From the NCBI RefSeq assembly GCF_009650215.1, contig NZ_CP045851.1:1217189-1281188 (forward strand): a stretch of DNA of 64,000 nucleotides. Reading direction: 5' to 3'. Below the pieces are notes generated by a model that saw only the letters and a list, made by a program, of their open reading frames with translations, had not been told where the DNA came from and did not search any database. Position numbers and translations under genes: made by a program. This document shows, one piece after another, positions 26,900-35,047 of the stretch. Source of the stretch: Actinomarinicola tropica. Lineage in GTDB: Bacteria; Actinomycetota; Acidimicrobiia; Acidimicrobiales; SKKL01. Each line of letters starts with the position of its first letter. Position 1 is the first letter of the stretch.

Positions 26900-28300
26900 T
26901 CACATGTAGGCGAACCAACCCTGCTCCGTGCTCAACCGCTCGGTGGCGCCGTCGACGGTGACGAGGTCGATCCCGTCGGGGGTGCGGACGACGACGGCAC
27001 GACCGTCGGGGGCCACCGCCAGGACGCCGCCGCCCTCCGGCAGCGCGACCTTGCCGTCGGTGTCGCCGCCGGTGGTCGTGATCCTGCCGTCCTCGGCCAC
27101 GACCGCGCAGCGGTCCTCGGCGATGGCGTAGCCCGCGACGACCCCCGACCCGTCGCTCAGGACGTCGCCCGCTTCGAGGTCGATGACCACCGCGTCCTGG
27201 CCCGGGAAGCCGAACGCCGCGCACCGCTGGTCCGGGTCCACCCGCGCCGGTGCCAGACCGCCGGCGACGGTCGCCCGCGCCAGCTCATCGGCCTCGGCGT
27301 CGAGCAGCACCACGCCGTCCTCGACCATGACCAGCACGCGCGAGCCGTCGAGCATCGGGGCGGCGAACCGGATCTCTCCCAGGTCCGGCGCGTCCAGCGG
27401 GCTCGGCTCGTCGTCGCCCTCGGCCAGTCGCTGCACGCCGTCCTCGCCGAAGAGGAGCACCGTGCCGTCCGGCAGCACGGCGCCGCGCGCCGCCGCGTCG
27501 ACGGGATGCTCGGCGACGAGATCGCCGTCGTGCTCGTGGAACTGCAGGGCCACGTCGGGCTCGTCGTCGTCGCCCGTCGCCGGGACGACGCGCTGGACGG
27601 CGCGGTCGTCGGTGAGGCCGGCGGTGTAGCCCGGCAGGTGGGTCTGGTCGCCCGACACGAGGTCGACGAGCGTCGTGGGGTCCGTGTCGCCGCGGCCAGC
27701 CCCCCAGTCGACGACCGACGCGATGGTGCCATCGGGCGAGACGATCACGTCGGTGGGGAGGAACAGCGCGTCGTCGCCCTCGGCCTGCACCGCGATGCGC
27801 TCGCCCCGTGCGAGGTCGACGAGGACGAGCGAGGGGTGGCCCTCCACCCGTCCGACGACGGCGACGTCGGACGACCCCCTCGCCGCGTGCACCGTCCCCG
27901 CGTCGTCACCCTCGAGCCCGTCGTACCGGGTCACCTCGCCCGTCCGGCTGTCGATGGCGATGACGTCGTCGCCGTCGATGCCCACGAAGTGGCGCCCGAC
28001 CGGCCGCAGGGTGAGGAGCAGCTCCTCGTCGACGTCGACCGCGATCGCCTCGTCGACCTGACCCGAGTCGTCGTACCGGACGAGCTCGCCGTCCACCAGG
28101 CCGACGAGCGCCACCTCCGAGTCGCCGTCGTCCCCGTCGACGACCAACATCGCGGCGATCACCACCACGATCACCAGGGCGACGAGCCCGGCGAGGACAG
28201 CGGGGGCGCGCCAGGACGGGCGACCTTCGTCGGTGGGGGGCGTCGCGGGCCCCGCGGTGTCGGTGGAGCCGGTCGAGTCGGTCGGGGGAGTCGTGGCCAT
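26900..28300 (-). CDS. membrane-anchored propeller-like protein of unknown function
   Basis: 466 aa. The first 30 residues are Pro/Thr-rich and cytosolic. One hydrophobic helix follows (APAVLAGLVALVIVVVIAAML), then about 400 extracytoplasmic residues rich in Asp, Val and Gly. These hold repeated beta-strand units such as VGIDGDDVIAIDSRTGEV, DVIVSPDGTIASVVDWG and AVLPDGTVLLFGEDGVQRL, which suggest a beta-propeller of seven or more repeats (inference). No enzyme motif is visible. TAAGGT at 28309-28314 (minus strand) ends 8 nt before the ATG and overlaps the stop codon of the HNH gene, so the mRNA is probably leaderless. Confidence 0.8.
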   Translation of the reverse strand: MATTPPTDSTGSTDTAGPATPPTDEGRPSWRAPAVLAGLVALVIVVVIAAMLVVDGDDGDSEVALVGLVDGELVRYDDSGQVDEAIAVDVDEELLLTLRPVGRHFVGIDGDDVIAIDSRTGEVTRYDGLEGDDAGTVHAARGSSDVAVVGRVEGHPSLVLVDLARGERIAVQAEGDDALFLPTDVIVSPDGTIASVVDWGAGRGDTDPTTLVDLVSGDQTHLPGYTAGLTDDRAVQRVVPATGDDDEPDVALQFHEHDGDLVAEHPVDAAARGAVLPDGTVLLFGEDGVQRLAEGDDEPSPLDAPDLGEIRFAAPMLDGSRVLVMVEDGVVLLDAEADELARATVAGGLAPARVDPDQRCAAFGFPGQDAVVIDLEAGDVLSDGSGVVAGYAIAEDRCAVVAEDGRITTTGGDTDGKVALPEGGGVLAVAPDGRAVVVRTPDGIDLVTVDGATERLSTEQGWFAYM

Positions 28301-28311
28301 GGGCCCGGACC

Positions 28312-29565
28312 TTAGGGTTCCGGCGGCTCGTCGCCGGCCGACCCGGATCCGCCCGACCCGTCACGCCGGCGGCGGCGTGGGCGCCGGGCCTGCGGTCGGT
28401 GGCGCTCGCGGTGGTGGCTCGGGCAGCGCAGCTGGCCGTTGTCGGGGCTGGTGCTGCCGCCGGCCTGCCACTCGACCACGTGGTCGACGTCGCACCGCTC
28501 GGCGGGCACCCGACAGGTGGGGTGGGTGCAGGCCCGATCCCGGATCTCGACGACACGTCGCGTGCCGGCCACGAAGAGGCGGGAACGGCGGCCGAGGTCG
28601 ATGATGCGTCCGGCAGGGTCGAACACCGCCCGCTCGATGTCGGCCGCGGTGAGCAGGGGGAGCACCTCGCCGGGCGTGAGCTGCGTGCCGTTGCTCAGCT
28701 CGCAGATGCGGACCGTCAGCGTCTCGTGGTCGACGTGGACGGTGACGAGCGGGGCCGGCGGGCGTGACCCGGGAGGGGTGGAGGACGCACGGCGGGACAT
28801 CTCGATCAGCGCGTCGTCGCGGCGCTGGGCGTCGGTGCGGGCGAGGTCGGAGCGGGTGGCAGCGTCGCCGAGCCGTCGGCGGGCGTCGGCCCAGTCCTCC
28901 TCCCACATCTCGTGCTCGATACGGGTGAGCGCCGTGCTGAAGGTCTCGAACCCGACGGGGTCGAACTCGACGTCCATGAAGCCGGTGCCGTCGAGGCCGG
29001 GGGACAGGTGCAGCCGCCGACGGCGGTAGCGATCGACGGCGTCCTCCTCGGCGTCGTCGGGCGCGGCCCAGAGCCGCCAGTGCCGCACGACCTGGGCGAA
29101 CCCGTCGGCGTCGAGCTCGTCGGCCCGAGCGACGAGCCACCGCTCGGCGTCGGGGAACGCGCCGGGGACCTTCCGCGCCGCAGCGACCAGCTGCTCGACG
29201 TGCCAGGTCGACAGGGCACCTCGGCGCCACGCCGCCGCCACGTGGGGCATCGTGCGCACGGCCCGGCCGAGTCGCAGGAGGGTGGCGCACTCGTGCCGTG
29301 GCCGAGCCGTGGCGCGCGACAGCCAGGCGGCGCACGAACGGGAGCCGTCGTCGGTCCAGACCGTGGAGCTGTCGACCTGCGCCCCCACCTCGGCGGTGAC
29401 GGTCTCGAGCTGCGAGCCGCGGCGCATCAGGTCGAGCAGCGCGTGGGACAGCGCGGGTGCGTCGTCGAGCGAGAGCTCGTGGGCTGCGAGCTCGTCGATG
29501 GCATCGCCCAGCTGGACGACCAACGCACCGATCCGCTCGGTTCGCACCGCCGTGTCCGCCGACAT
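28312..29565 (-). CDS. DUF222/13E12-family HNH endonuclease, LexA-boxed
   Basis: 417 aa. The large helical DUF222 region (LDLMRRGSQLETVTAEVGAQV; AAWLSRATARPRHECATLLRLG) occupies about residues 1-330 and an HNH nuclease domain the C terminus: RDRACTHPTCRVPAERCDVDHV, WQAGGSTSPDNGQLRCPSHH, with zinc cysteines and the HNH histidines intact. This is the family of the REP13E12 proteins of Mycobacterium tuberculosis, some of which carry SOS boxes. A perfect LexA palindrome at 29578-29593 and TAGCAT at 29572-29577 lie directly before ATG 29565. No IS or phage ends flank it. The biological role of the family is unsettled. Confidence 0.9.
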   Translation of the reverse strand: MSADTAVRTERIGALVVQLGDAIDELAAHELSLDDAPALSHALLDLMRRGSQLETVTAEVGAQVDSSTVWTDDGSRSCAAWLSRATARPRHECATLLRLGRAVRTMPHVAAAWRRGALSTWHVEQLVAAARKVPGAFPDAERWLVARADELDADGFAQVVRHWRLWAAPDDAEEDAVDRYRRRRLHLSPGLDGTGFMDVEFDPVGFETFSTALTRIEHEMWEEDWADARRRLGDAATRSDLARTDAQRRDDALIEMSRRASSTPPGSRPPAPLVTVHVDHETLTVRICELSNGTQLTPGEVLPLLTAADIERAVFDPAGRIIDLGRRSRLFVAGTRRVVEIRDRACTHPTCRVPAERCDVDHVVEWQAGGSTSPDNGQLRCPSHHRERHRPQARRPRRRRRDGSGGSGSAGDEPPEP

Positions 29566-29571
29566 GGACTC

Positions 29572-29593
29572 ATGCTATCGAACATGTGTTCGA
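29572..29593 (-). promoter_or_regulatory. LexA box plus -10 element of the HNH gene
   Basis: TCGAACATGTGTTCGA at 29578-29593 is a perfect palindrome of the Gram-positive/actinobacterial LexA consensus (CGAACNNNNGTTCG). Read on the minus strand it is followed directly by TAGCAT (29577-29572), 6 nt and the ATG. LexA bound here would block the -10 region. The same arrangement precedes imuA and dnaE2. Confidence 0.85.
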
Positions 29594-29637
29594 TTCGCAA
29601 CGGGGAACCGCGCGGGCCTCGCCGGCGTCGGAGGACC

Positions 29638-30330
29638 ATGACGCGTGCCGCACGATCCATCCTCCTTGCCACCGGTCTCGCGGTGGTCGCCACCGTGGCG
29701 TCGTCTGCGCCGGTCGCCGCGCTCGACTGCGTCGGGCATCCGGACACGTCGCCCCGTGCGGTCGCGTCCGGAACGGAGCAGATGACCGAGGGCGACGCGT
29801 TCTTCGACCTCTACGAACGGGTGGTCGTGGGCGAGGTCGTCGCCGCCGAGCCCACGGGAGGCCGCCCGGGCGACGACTCGATGCGGTTCTCGATCGACGT
29901 GGCGCTGGTGCTCGGTGACCAGACCACGCCAGCGACGGTCCAGGTCGATGCGCGCGACGACGGCTGGGGGGTGCCGACGTGGCAGGTCGGCGAGCACGTC
30001 GCCCTACCCGTCGCCCAGGAGAGCACCAGCCCCGTGACGCTCAGCCCCTGCACACCGGTTCACCTGGTCGATCCGGCCGAGGTCCCGGAGCTGCGCGACC
30101 TCGCGATCGCCGCCGGCATCCCCACGGCCCTCCCCGCGGCTGCCGAGGAGGACGTGACGAGCTCCGACGGCGCTGCGTCCGACGCCACCGACCTGCTCGC
30201 CGCGGGATCTGCCTCGAGCACGGACGACGCCGACCGCACCCCGCTGGTCGTCGGTGGCGCCGTGCTGGTCGTCCTGGTCGGCGCGCTCGTCGTGGTCGTC
30301 GTCCGGCCGCGGCTCAGTCGTCGATCGTGA
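29638..30330 (+). CDS. secreted protein with C-terminal membrane anchor, unknown function
   Basis: 230 aa. A Sec-type signal peptide (MTRAARSILLATGLAVVATV, cleaved around APVAALD) is followed by a domain with two cysteines (LDCVGHP and LSPCTP) that may form a disulfide. The text FFDLYERVVVGEVVAAEP and VQVDARDDGWGVPTWQVGEHVALPV resembles a small OB-like beta barrel, then a Ser/Asp/Ala linker and a C-terminal helix (TPLVVGGAVLVVLVGALVVVV) with basic stop-transfer residues. GGAGGA lies just before ATG 29638. Its 3' end overlaps the convergent neighbour by 17 bp. Confidence 0.8.
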   Translation: MTRAARSILLATGLAVVATVASSAPVAALDCVGHPDTSPRAVASGTEQMTEGDAFFDLYERVVVGEVVAAEPTGGRPGDDSMRFSIDVALVLGDQTTPATVQVDARDDGWGVPTWQVGEHVALPVAQESTSPVTLSPCTPVHLVDPAEVPELRDLAIAAGIPTALPAAAEEDVTSSDGAASDATDLLAAGSASSTDDADRTPLVVGGAVLVVLVGALVVVVVRPRLSRRS

Positions 30331-30589
30331 CGGACGGCTGGCCGTCGGTGACGACGAGGGTGCCGGGCATGCCGATGAGGTCGATGCTCGACCAGCCGAG
30401 CCCGCGCGCCGTCAGGTCGAGCACGTGGCTCTTGTGCGGGCCGGCGAGCACGGTGACGCTGAGTCGCACGGCGTCGTCGCCCACGTCGGGGGCGTCGTCG
30501 GCGTCGACGACGAAGATGTCGTAGCGGCCGTCGGCGATGTCGGGCGCCTCGCCGGGCGTGCCGGTGGCGGGACGTGGCTCGTCGTTCAC
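30314..30589 (-). CDS. small acidic protein of unknown function, 91 aa
   Basis: Starts at GTG 30589, with GAGGT 7 nt upstream inside the end of the deacetylase gene. The first 20 residues are disordered; the remainder (GRYDIFVVDADDAPDV, AVRLSVTVLAGPHKSHVLDLTARG, LIGMPGTLVVTDGQPSVTIDD) looks like an all-beta domain. It appears to be the third gene of an operon with cofC and the PIG-L deacetylase. I do not recognise a family. The long frame that runs through it on this strand is a shadow of the deacetylase. Confidence 0.65.
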   Translation of the reverse strand: MNDEPRPATGTPGEAPDIADGRYDIFVVDADDAPDVGDDAVRLSVTVLAGPHKSHVLDLTARGLGWSSIDLIGMPGTLVVTDGQPSVTIDD

Positions 30590-30599
30590 GGGCGGGACC

Positions 30600-31325
30600 T
30601 CACAGCGGTGCGACGACCTTGAAGCGCTCGCCTTCGGCGAACCCCGCGGCCGCGCCGATCTCGGCCAGGCCGTCGAGCACGCGACGGCCGAACGCGTCGC
30701 GCTGGGTGCCGTCGTCGTCGGGATCGATGTACATGGTCGTGCGGAACTGGCTGACGTGCTCGAGCAGCGCGGCCACCTTGCGCTCGCCGAAGCCGGTGAC
30801 GTCCTCGACGTGGTCGGGTTCGTCCGCCTCGAACAGCCACAGGGCCGAGGGCCGGTGGTGGGCCACGTCGTGCTCGGGGAAGAAGTGGGGGTCCCGTGCG
30901 GCGACGACGCCGTCGACCGCGAGCCAGCCCGCGTGGCGGTGGTCGGGGTGGAGGCGGTACCGCTTCCAGGGGTCGTGGCCGAGCACCACGTCGGGGCGCA
31001 GCCGGCGGATCCACTCGGCGACCTGGGCCCGCTGGACGAGGCCGGCCTCGAGCTCGCCGTCGGGCCAGCCGAGGAACACGACCTCGCCGGTCGCACCGAG
31101 GGCGGCGGCGGCCGCACGCTGCTCCCGCTGGCGGAGAGCGACGAGGGCGTCGAGGTCGTCCTCGGGCTCCCAGGAGCCCTTCGAGCCGTCGGTGCAGATC
31201 AGGTGGCTCACCTCGCACCCGTCGGCGGCCCACTTGGCGAGCGTGGCGCCGCACTGGAACTCGACGTCGTCGGGGTGGGCGGCGATGGCCAGGGCGCGGC
31301 GGGGCGTGCCCGTCGGGTCGGTCAC
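30600..31325 (-). CDS. PIG-L family zinc-dependent deacetylase
   Basis: 241 aa. AIAAHPDDVEFQCGATLAKW carries the AHPDDxE zinc/catalytic motif and RLHPDHRHAGW the second zinc histidine. In between is TDGSKGSWEPEDD, a substrate-loop pattern found in LmbE/MshB/Bca relatives. The family removes acetyl groups from N-acetylglucosamine-type sugars, including mycothiol precursors (MshB) and the mycothiol conjugate amidase Mca. The length suits a general PIG-L enzyme; I cannot assign MshB or Mca from sequence alone. GTG 31325 overlaps the cofC stop (GTGA), so the two genes are coupled. Confidence 0.9.
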   Translation of the reverse strand: MTDPTGTPRRALAIAAHPDDVEFQCGATLAKWAADGCEVSHLICTDGSKGSWEPEDDLDALVALRQREQRAAAAALGATGEVVFLGWPDGELEAGLVQRAQVAEWIRRLRPDVVLGHDPWKRYRLHPDHRHAGWLAVDGVVAARDPHFFPEHDVAHHRPSALWLFEADEPDHVEDVTGFGERKVAALLEHVSQFRTTMYIDPDDDGTQRDAFGRRVLDGLAEIGAAAGFAEGERFKVVAPL

Positions 31326-31921
31326 GAGCCGCGGACCGCCATGCCGGCGGGGATGCCGAGCTCGGCGGGCAGGTCGAGGTCGCCGGGGACGTCGACGTCC
31401 CAGCCGAGGCGCTCCTCGCGCACGATGCGGTGGGGGAGCCCCAGGCGGACGGCCTCGTCGAGGTGGCGTCGGAACGAGCCGGCGCCGTAGGAGAAGGTGA
31501 ACCCCACGCCGGCGGGGACGCAGATGACGTTCGTGCCGTCCTCGCGCCGATCCGGGACCAGCGTGACGCCCTCGGCCTCGGCCACCCATGCGAGGTCGAC
31601 GGCGAGCGGCAGGTCGGCGTGGGCGACGATCACGCGCTCGACGCCACGGGCGGCGTAGCGCTCGACGCCGTCGGCCACGGCGCCGTTCAGGCCCCGCTCC
31701 GGGCGCCAGAACACCTCGGCGCCCACCGACCGGGCCCAGTCGGCGACCTCGGGGTGGTCGCACACGACCGCGACGGGCAGCGGTGCGGCGGCGGCGACGA
31801 CGATGCCGGCCATGGTGCGGGCCAGCGCGGCACGGGTGGCCTCGTCGAGCGCAGGGGCGAGCCGGACCTTCGCCTCGGCGAACGACTTCACCGGCACGAG
31901 TACCCCCGTCAGCGTGCTCAT
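31322..31921 (-). CDS. cofC: 2-phospho-L-lactate/phosphoenolpyruvate guanylyltransferase
   Basis: 199 aa. CofC (FbiD) activates phospholactate or phosphoenolpyruvate with GTP in coenzyme F420 biosynthesis. It begins with the nucleotidyltransferase motif GVLVPVKSFAEAKVRLAPAL, followed by ALARTMAGIVV, ERVIVAHADLPLA, and VPDRREDGTNVICVP, all characteristic of the family. F420 use in this organism is supported by the LLM-type oxidoreductase at 44021-44926. TACGCT at 31930-31935 (minus strand) lies 8 nt before the ATG and overlaps the -10 of gpsA on the other strand. Confidence 0.92.
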   Translation of the reverse strand: MSTLTGVLVPVKSFAEAKVRLAPALDEATRAALARTMAGIVVAAAAPLPVAVVCDHPEVADWARSVGAEVFWRPERGLNGAVADGVERYAARGVERVIVAHADLPLAVDLAWVAEAEGVTLVPDRREDGTNVICVPAGVGFTFSYGAGSFRRHLDEAVRLGLPHRIVREERLGWDVDVPGDLDLPAELGIPAGMAVRGS

Positions 31922-31945
31922 CCGACGCGAGCGTACAGTCGGCAC
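31922..31945. promoter_or_regulatory. overlapping divergent -10 elements, cofC/gpsA
   Basis: Only 24 bp separate the two start codons. Minus-strand TACGCT (31935-31930) and plus-strand TACAGT (31934-31939) share the TA at 31934-31935. Spacers to the start codons are 8 nt (cofC) and 6 nt (gpsA). No ribosome binding site fits in either leader, so both transcripts should be leaderless and mutually exclusive at initiation. Confidence 0.7.
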
Positions 31946-32962
31946 ATGGAGATCCGTGTCGCCGTGGTCGGCGCAGGGTCCTGGGGGACGACCGTCGCGC
32001 ACCTGATCTGCGCGCACGCGCCGACGATCCTCTGGGCCCGCGAGGAGGCGGTCGCCGAGCAGATCGACCGCGAGCACCGCAACCTGCGCTACCTCCCCGA
32101 CCACCCGCTGCACGCCGACCTCCGCGCCACGTCCTCGATGGCGGAGGCCGTGGGCGGGGCCGACCTCGTGGTGATGGGTGTGCCGTCGCACGGCTTCCGG
32201 TCGACGATGGAGCAGGTGGCCGAGCACCTGCGCCCGTGGGTGCCCGTCATCAGCCTGACCAAGGGCCTGGAGCAGTCGACGCGGCTGCGGATGAGCCAGG
32301 TGGTGGCCGAGGTGGCGCCCGGCCACCCCGTCGGCGTCCTCACCGGCCCCAACCTGGCGAAGGAGATCCTCGCCGGCCACGCCGCCGCCACCGTGGTGGC
32401 GATGGCCGACGTGTCGATGGCCGAGGCGCTCCAGCCGATCTTCGGGGCCGACAACCTGCGGGTCTACACGAACACCGACGTCGTCGGGGCCGAGATGGGC
32501 GGCGCGCTGAAGAACGTCATCGCCATCGCCTCGGGGATCGCGGACGGCATCGGCGCGAGCGACAACACCCGTGCCGCGGTGATCACCCGGGGCCTGGCCG
32601 AGCTGACCCGCCTCGGTGTGGCCATGGGTGGCGAGCCGATGACCTTCGCCGGCCTGGCGGGCATGGGCGACCTCATCGCCACGTGCATCAGCCCCCAGAG
32701 CCGCAACCGCCACGTCGGCGAACAGCTCGGCCGGGGCCGGTCGCTCGAGGACGTCGTCGCGGAGATGGACATGGTCGCCGAGGGGGTGAAGGCGGCGCCC
32801 GTCGCGGTCGAGCTGGCCGAGGAGCACGGCGTCGAGATGCCGATCGCCCGCAGCGTGGCGTCGGTCTGCGCGGGGGAGCAGACGGCGATCGAGGCCTACC
32901 GGTCACTCCTCGCCCGCAGCCGGCGGCCGGAGGTGTACGGGCTCGACCCGGGCGGGCGCTGA
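31946..32962 (+). CDS. gpsA: NAD(P)H-dependent glycerol-3-phosphate dehydrogenase
   Basis: 338 aa. GpsA reduces dihydroxyacetone phosphate to sn-glycerol 3-phosphate for membrane lipid synthesis. The dinucleotide motif VAVVGAGSWGTTVAHL opens the protein. Other landmarks are RNLRYLPDHPL, SLTKGLEQS, VLTGPNLAKEI (family GPSFAxEV) with the catalytic lysine region GGALKNVIAIASGIADG, and MTFAGLAGMGDLIATCISPQSRNRHVG. The length fits the family. TACAGT at 31934-31939 lies 6 nt before ATG. Confidence 0.95.
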   Translation: MEIRVAVVGAGSWGTTVAHLICAHAPTILWAREEAVAEQIDREHRNLRYLPDHPLHADLRATSSMAEAVGGADLVVMGVPSHGFRSTMEQVAEHLRPWVPVISLTKGLEQSTRLRMSQVVAEVAPGHPVGVLTGPNLAKEILAGHAAATVVAMADVSMAEALQPIFGADNLRVYTNTDVVGAEMGGALKNVIAIASGIADGIGASDNTRAAVITRGLAELTRLGVAMGGEPMTFAGLAGMGDLIATCISPQSRNRHVGEQLGRGRSLEDVVAEMDMVAEGVKAAPVAVELAEEHGVEMPIARSVASVCAGEQTAIEAYRSLLARSRRPEVYGLDPGGR

Positions 32963-33010
32963 CCAGCGGATTCGGGCCCACGGAGGACCGTCGGTAGCAT
33001 CGTCGGTCTC

Positions 33011-35047
33011 ATGCCTCGCGCCACTCGTCCCGCCGCCTCCGACGCCCTCGCCCGACGGCTCGCCGAGCGGGCGGGGGACTGGGTCCTGCCGTTCTGGCTC
33101 GAGCGCCAGACCGACCCGGGCGGCCCCGACGCCACGCCCGCGGTCGAGCGGGTCGCGAACGTCACGCACCGCGAGCGCATCCCCGTGGGGACCCTCGGCT
33201 CGGCGCACGTCGCCACCGTCGATCCTCGGGGGCTCGTGACGCCGCACCCGGGCGGCTGGTCGCTCGACTGGTGGGTCGGCGCCGACGACCGCTGGCACGT
33301 GCCGTGCCGCGAGGTGGCCGTCCGCCAGTCCCGCCTCGAGGGTGCGCCGGTCGTCGAGACGGCCATGCGCGTGCCTGGCGGCGACGTGGTGCACCGGGCC
33401 TGGGCGTTCAACGACGCGGCGGTCGGCGACGTGCTCGCGGTCGAGGTCGAGAACGCGACGCGGGTGCCGGTGGCGCTCGCCCTGTCCGTGCGGCCCTACG
33501 GACCCGACGGTGCCGTGGCCGTGGGCTCGATCGAGGTGCGGGAGGACCGGTTGCTCGTCGACGGGCGCCTGGCCGCCTGGCTGCCGAGGCCCGCGGCGCG
33601 GCTCGCCGGCGGGTCGTGGTCCGACGGGGACGCGGCGCAGGTGGTGCTCGCCGGCGACGCACCGGCCGCGACCCAGCTCACGGTGCGGTGCGACGACGGC
33701 CTGGCCCAGGTGGCCATGGTCGTCCCGCTCGCCCACACCGCGACGGTGCGGCTGCTGCTGCCGCTCGACGTGGTCGACCCGTCCGGCCCCGGGCCGACGG
33801 CCGTCCCGCCGCCCGACGCCGTGGCGCGCGGCTGGCGGACCCACGCCGACCGTGGCACGCGCGTCGAGATCCCCGACGCCGAGGTCGCGGCCACGTTCGC
33901 CGCGGCCCGGGCGGACCTCCTCCTCGCGAGCACCGGTCGCTCCCTGTCGGCCCCGGCCGGGACCCGGACGACGGCGACGGTGGTCCGCGCCCTCGACCGC
34001 TGCGGCCTCCACGACGAAGCCGATGCGATCGTCGCGTCCCTCCCGGACGGTCAGGGGCCGGGCGGGCGGCTCGGCGGCGCCGACCCGGACCCGACGGCCA
34101 CCGGCGCGGCGTTGGCGGCCGCGGGGTGGCACTGGCAGCTGGGGCGGGACGACGCCCTGCTCGACGCGGTCGCCGGGCAGGTCGCCGCTGGCGCGCACCA
34201 CCGGCCGGCGTCCGGTCGGTTCGGTCGGCGCAGCGCCGACCAGCCCGATCCGGCGACGACGGCGTGGCTCGCCCTCGGCAGCCGCCTGGCCGCCGTCGCG
34301 CTCGACGGCGTCGGCCAGGCCGACGCCGCGGCCGAGATCCGCCGGCGCGCCGCCGACCTCACCGTCGACGCCGCCACGCTCCCGGTGGCCGATGCCGTCG
34401 TGCTGGCGGCGCTCGGCGCCGTCGACGGGCCACCGTCCGCCACCGACGTGCTCGATGTCCACGACGGGGCGGTGGTCGCCCGGACGTTCGGGGCCGCGCT
34501 GTCGCCGGAGCTGACGGCGCGTCGCGCCCAGGTGGCGTTGCGACGTGGCGACCGCGCTGCGCGGGAGCACCTGCGGTGGTTGGTCGACGCCGCTGGTCCC
34601 CGCCGCGGCTGGCCCGAGCTCGTCCACCCCCGCAGCGGTGGAGGTGCCGCGGGCGCCGGGTGGTCGGTCGGGGCGACCGCCGCGGTCGTCGACCTGGTGC
34701 TCGACCTGTTCGCCGTCGCCGTCGACGACGGGCTGCTGCTGTGCCCGGTGCTGCCCGACGCCTGGCTGGGGGCGGGGTTCGAGGTGCACGGGCTGCCCAC
34801 GGACCACGGTCGTCTGTCCTACGCCGTGCGCTGGCACGGCGAGCGCCCCGCCCTCCTGTGGGAGCTGGAGCGCCACGCCGACGGTCCGGTCACGCTGCGG
34901 TCGCCCGGCCTCGATCCCGACTGGTCGACCACCGAGGTCCGTGGCGAGGCGCTCCTGGCCGTGCCGCCCCACGTCGAGGTCCCGGCGACGGCACCTGCCG
35001 CGGAACCGGTCGACCCGGGTCCGGCCGAGGGTCAGTCGTTCGGCTGA
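33011..35047 (+). CDS. putative (alpha/alpha)6 glycosidase-like protein, 678 aa
   Basis: No family assigned with confidence. The N-terminal half reads as beta-sandwich (WSLDWWVGADDRWHVPCREV, VVETAMRVPGGDVVHRAWAF, VLAVEVENATRVPVALALSV). The central part is helical (residues about 290-600, Ala/Asp-rich), and a C-terminal beta domain ends in GRLSYAVRWHGERPALLWELERH and VTLRSPGLDPDWSTTEV. This beta / helical barrel / beta layout recurs in clan GH-L and GH-G type glycoside hydrolases and debranching enzymes. It converges on an alpha-mannosidase gene, overlapping it by 16 bp. A TAGCAT at 32995-33000 lies 10 nt before ATG. Confidence 0.75.
   Translation: MPRATRPAASDALARRLAERAGDWVLPFWLERQTDPGGPDATPAVERVANVTHRERIPVGTLGSAHVATVDPRGLVTPHPGGWSLDWWVGADDRWHVPCREVAVRQSRLEGAPVVETAMRVPGGDVVHRAWAFNDAAVGDVLAVEVENATRVPVALALSVRPYGPDGAVAVGSIEVREDRLLVDGRLAAWLPRPAARLAGGSWSDGDAAQVVLAGDAPAATQLTVRCDDGLAQVAMVVPLAHTATVRLLLPLDVVDPSGPGPTAVPPPDAVARGWRTHADRGTRVEIPDAEVAATFAAARADLLLASTGRSLSAPAGTRTTATVVRALDRCGLHDEADAIVASLPDGQGPGGRLGGADPDPTATGAALAAAGWHWQLGRDDALLDAVAGQVAAGAHHRPASGRFGRRSADQPDPATTAWLALGSRLAAVALDGVGQADAAAEIRRRAADLTVDAATLPVADAVVLAALGAVDGPPSATDVLDVHDGAVVARTFGAALSPELTARRAQVALRRGDRAAREHLRWLVDAAGPRRGWPELVHPRSGGGAAGAGWSVGATAAVVDLVLDLFAVAVDDGLLLCPVLPDAWLGAGFEVHGLPTDHGRLSYAVRWHGERPALLWELERHADGPVTLRSPGLDPDWSTTEVRGEALLAVPPHVEVPATAPAAEPVDPGPAEGQSFG

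Noticed and set aside
25355-28315. 986-codon open frame on the plus strand
   Set aside because: Antisense to phoH2 and the propeller protein, low-complexity Asp/Arg/Val/His composition and no motif; a high-GC artefact.
28312-29565. HNH gene as a homing endonuclease or mobile island
   Set aside because: No intron, intein, att site, phage gene or compositional change flanks it; it is an ordinary 13E12-type gene as judged by sequence.
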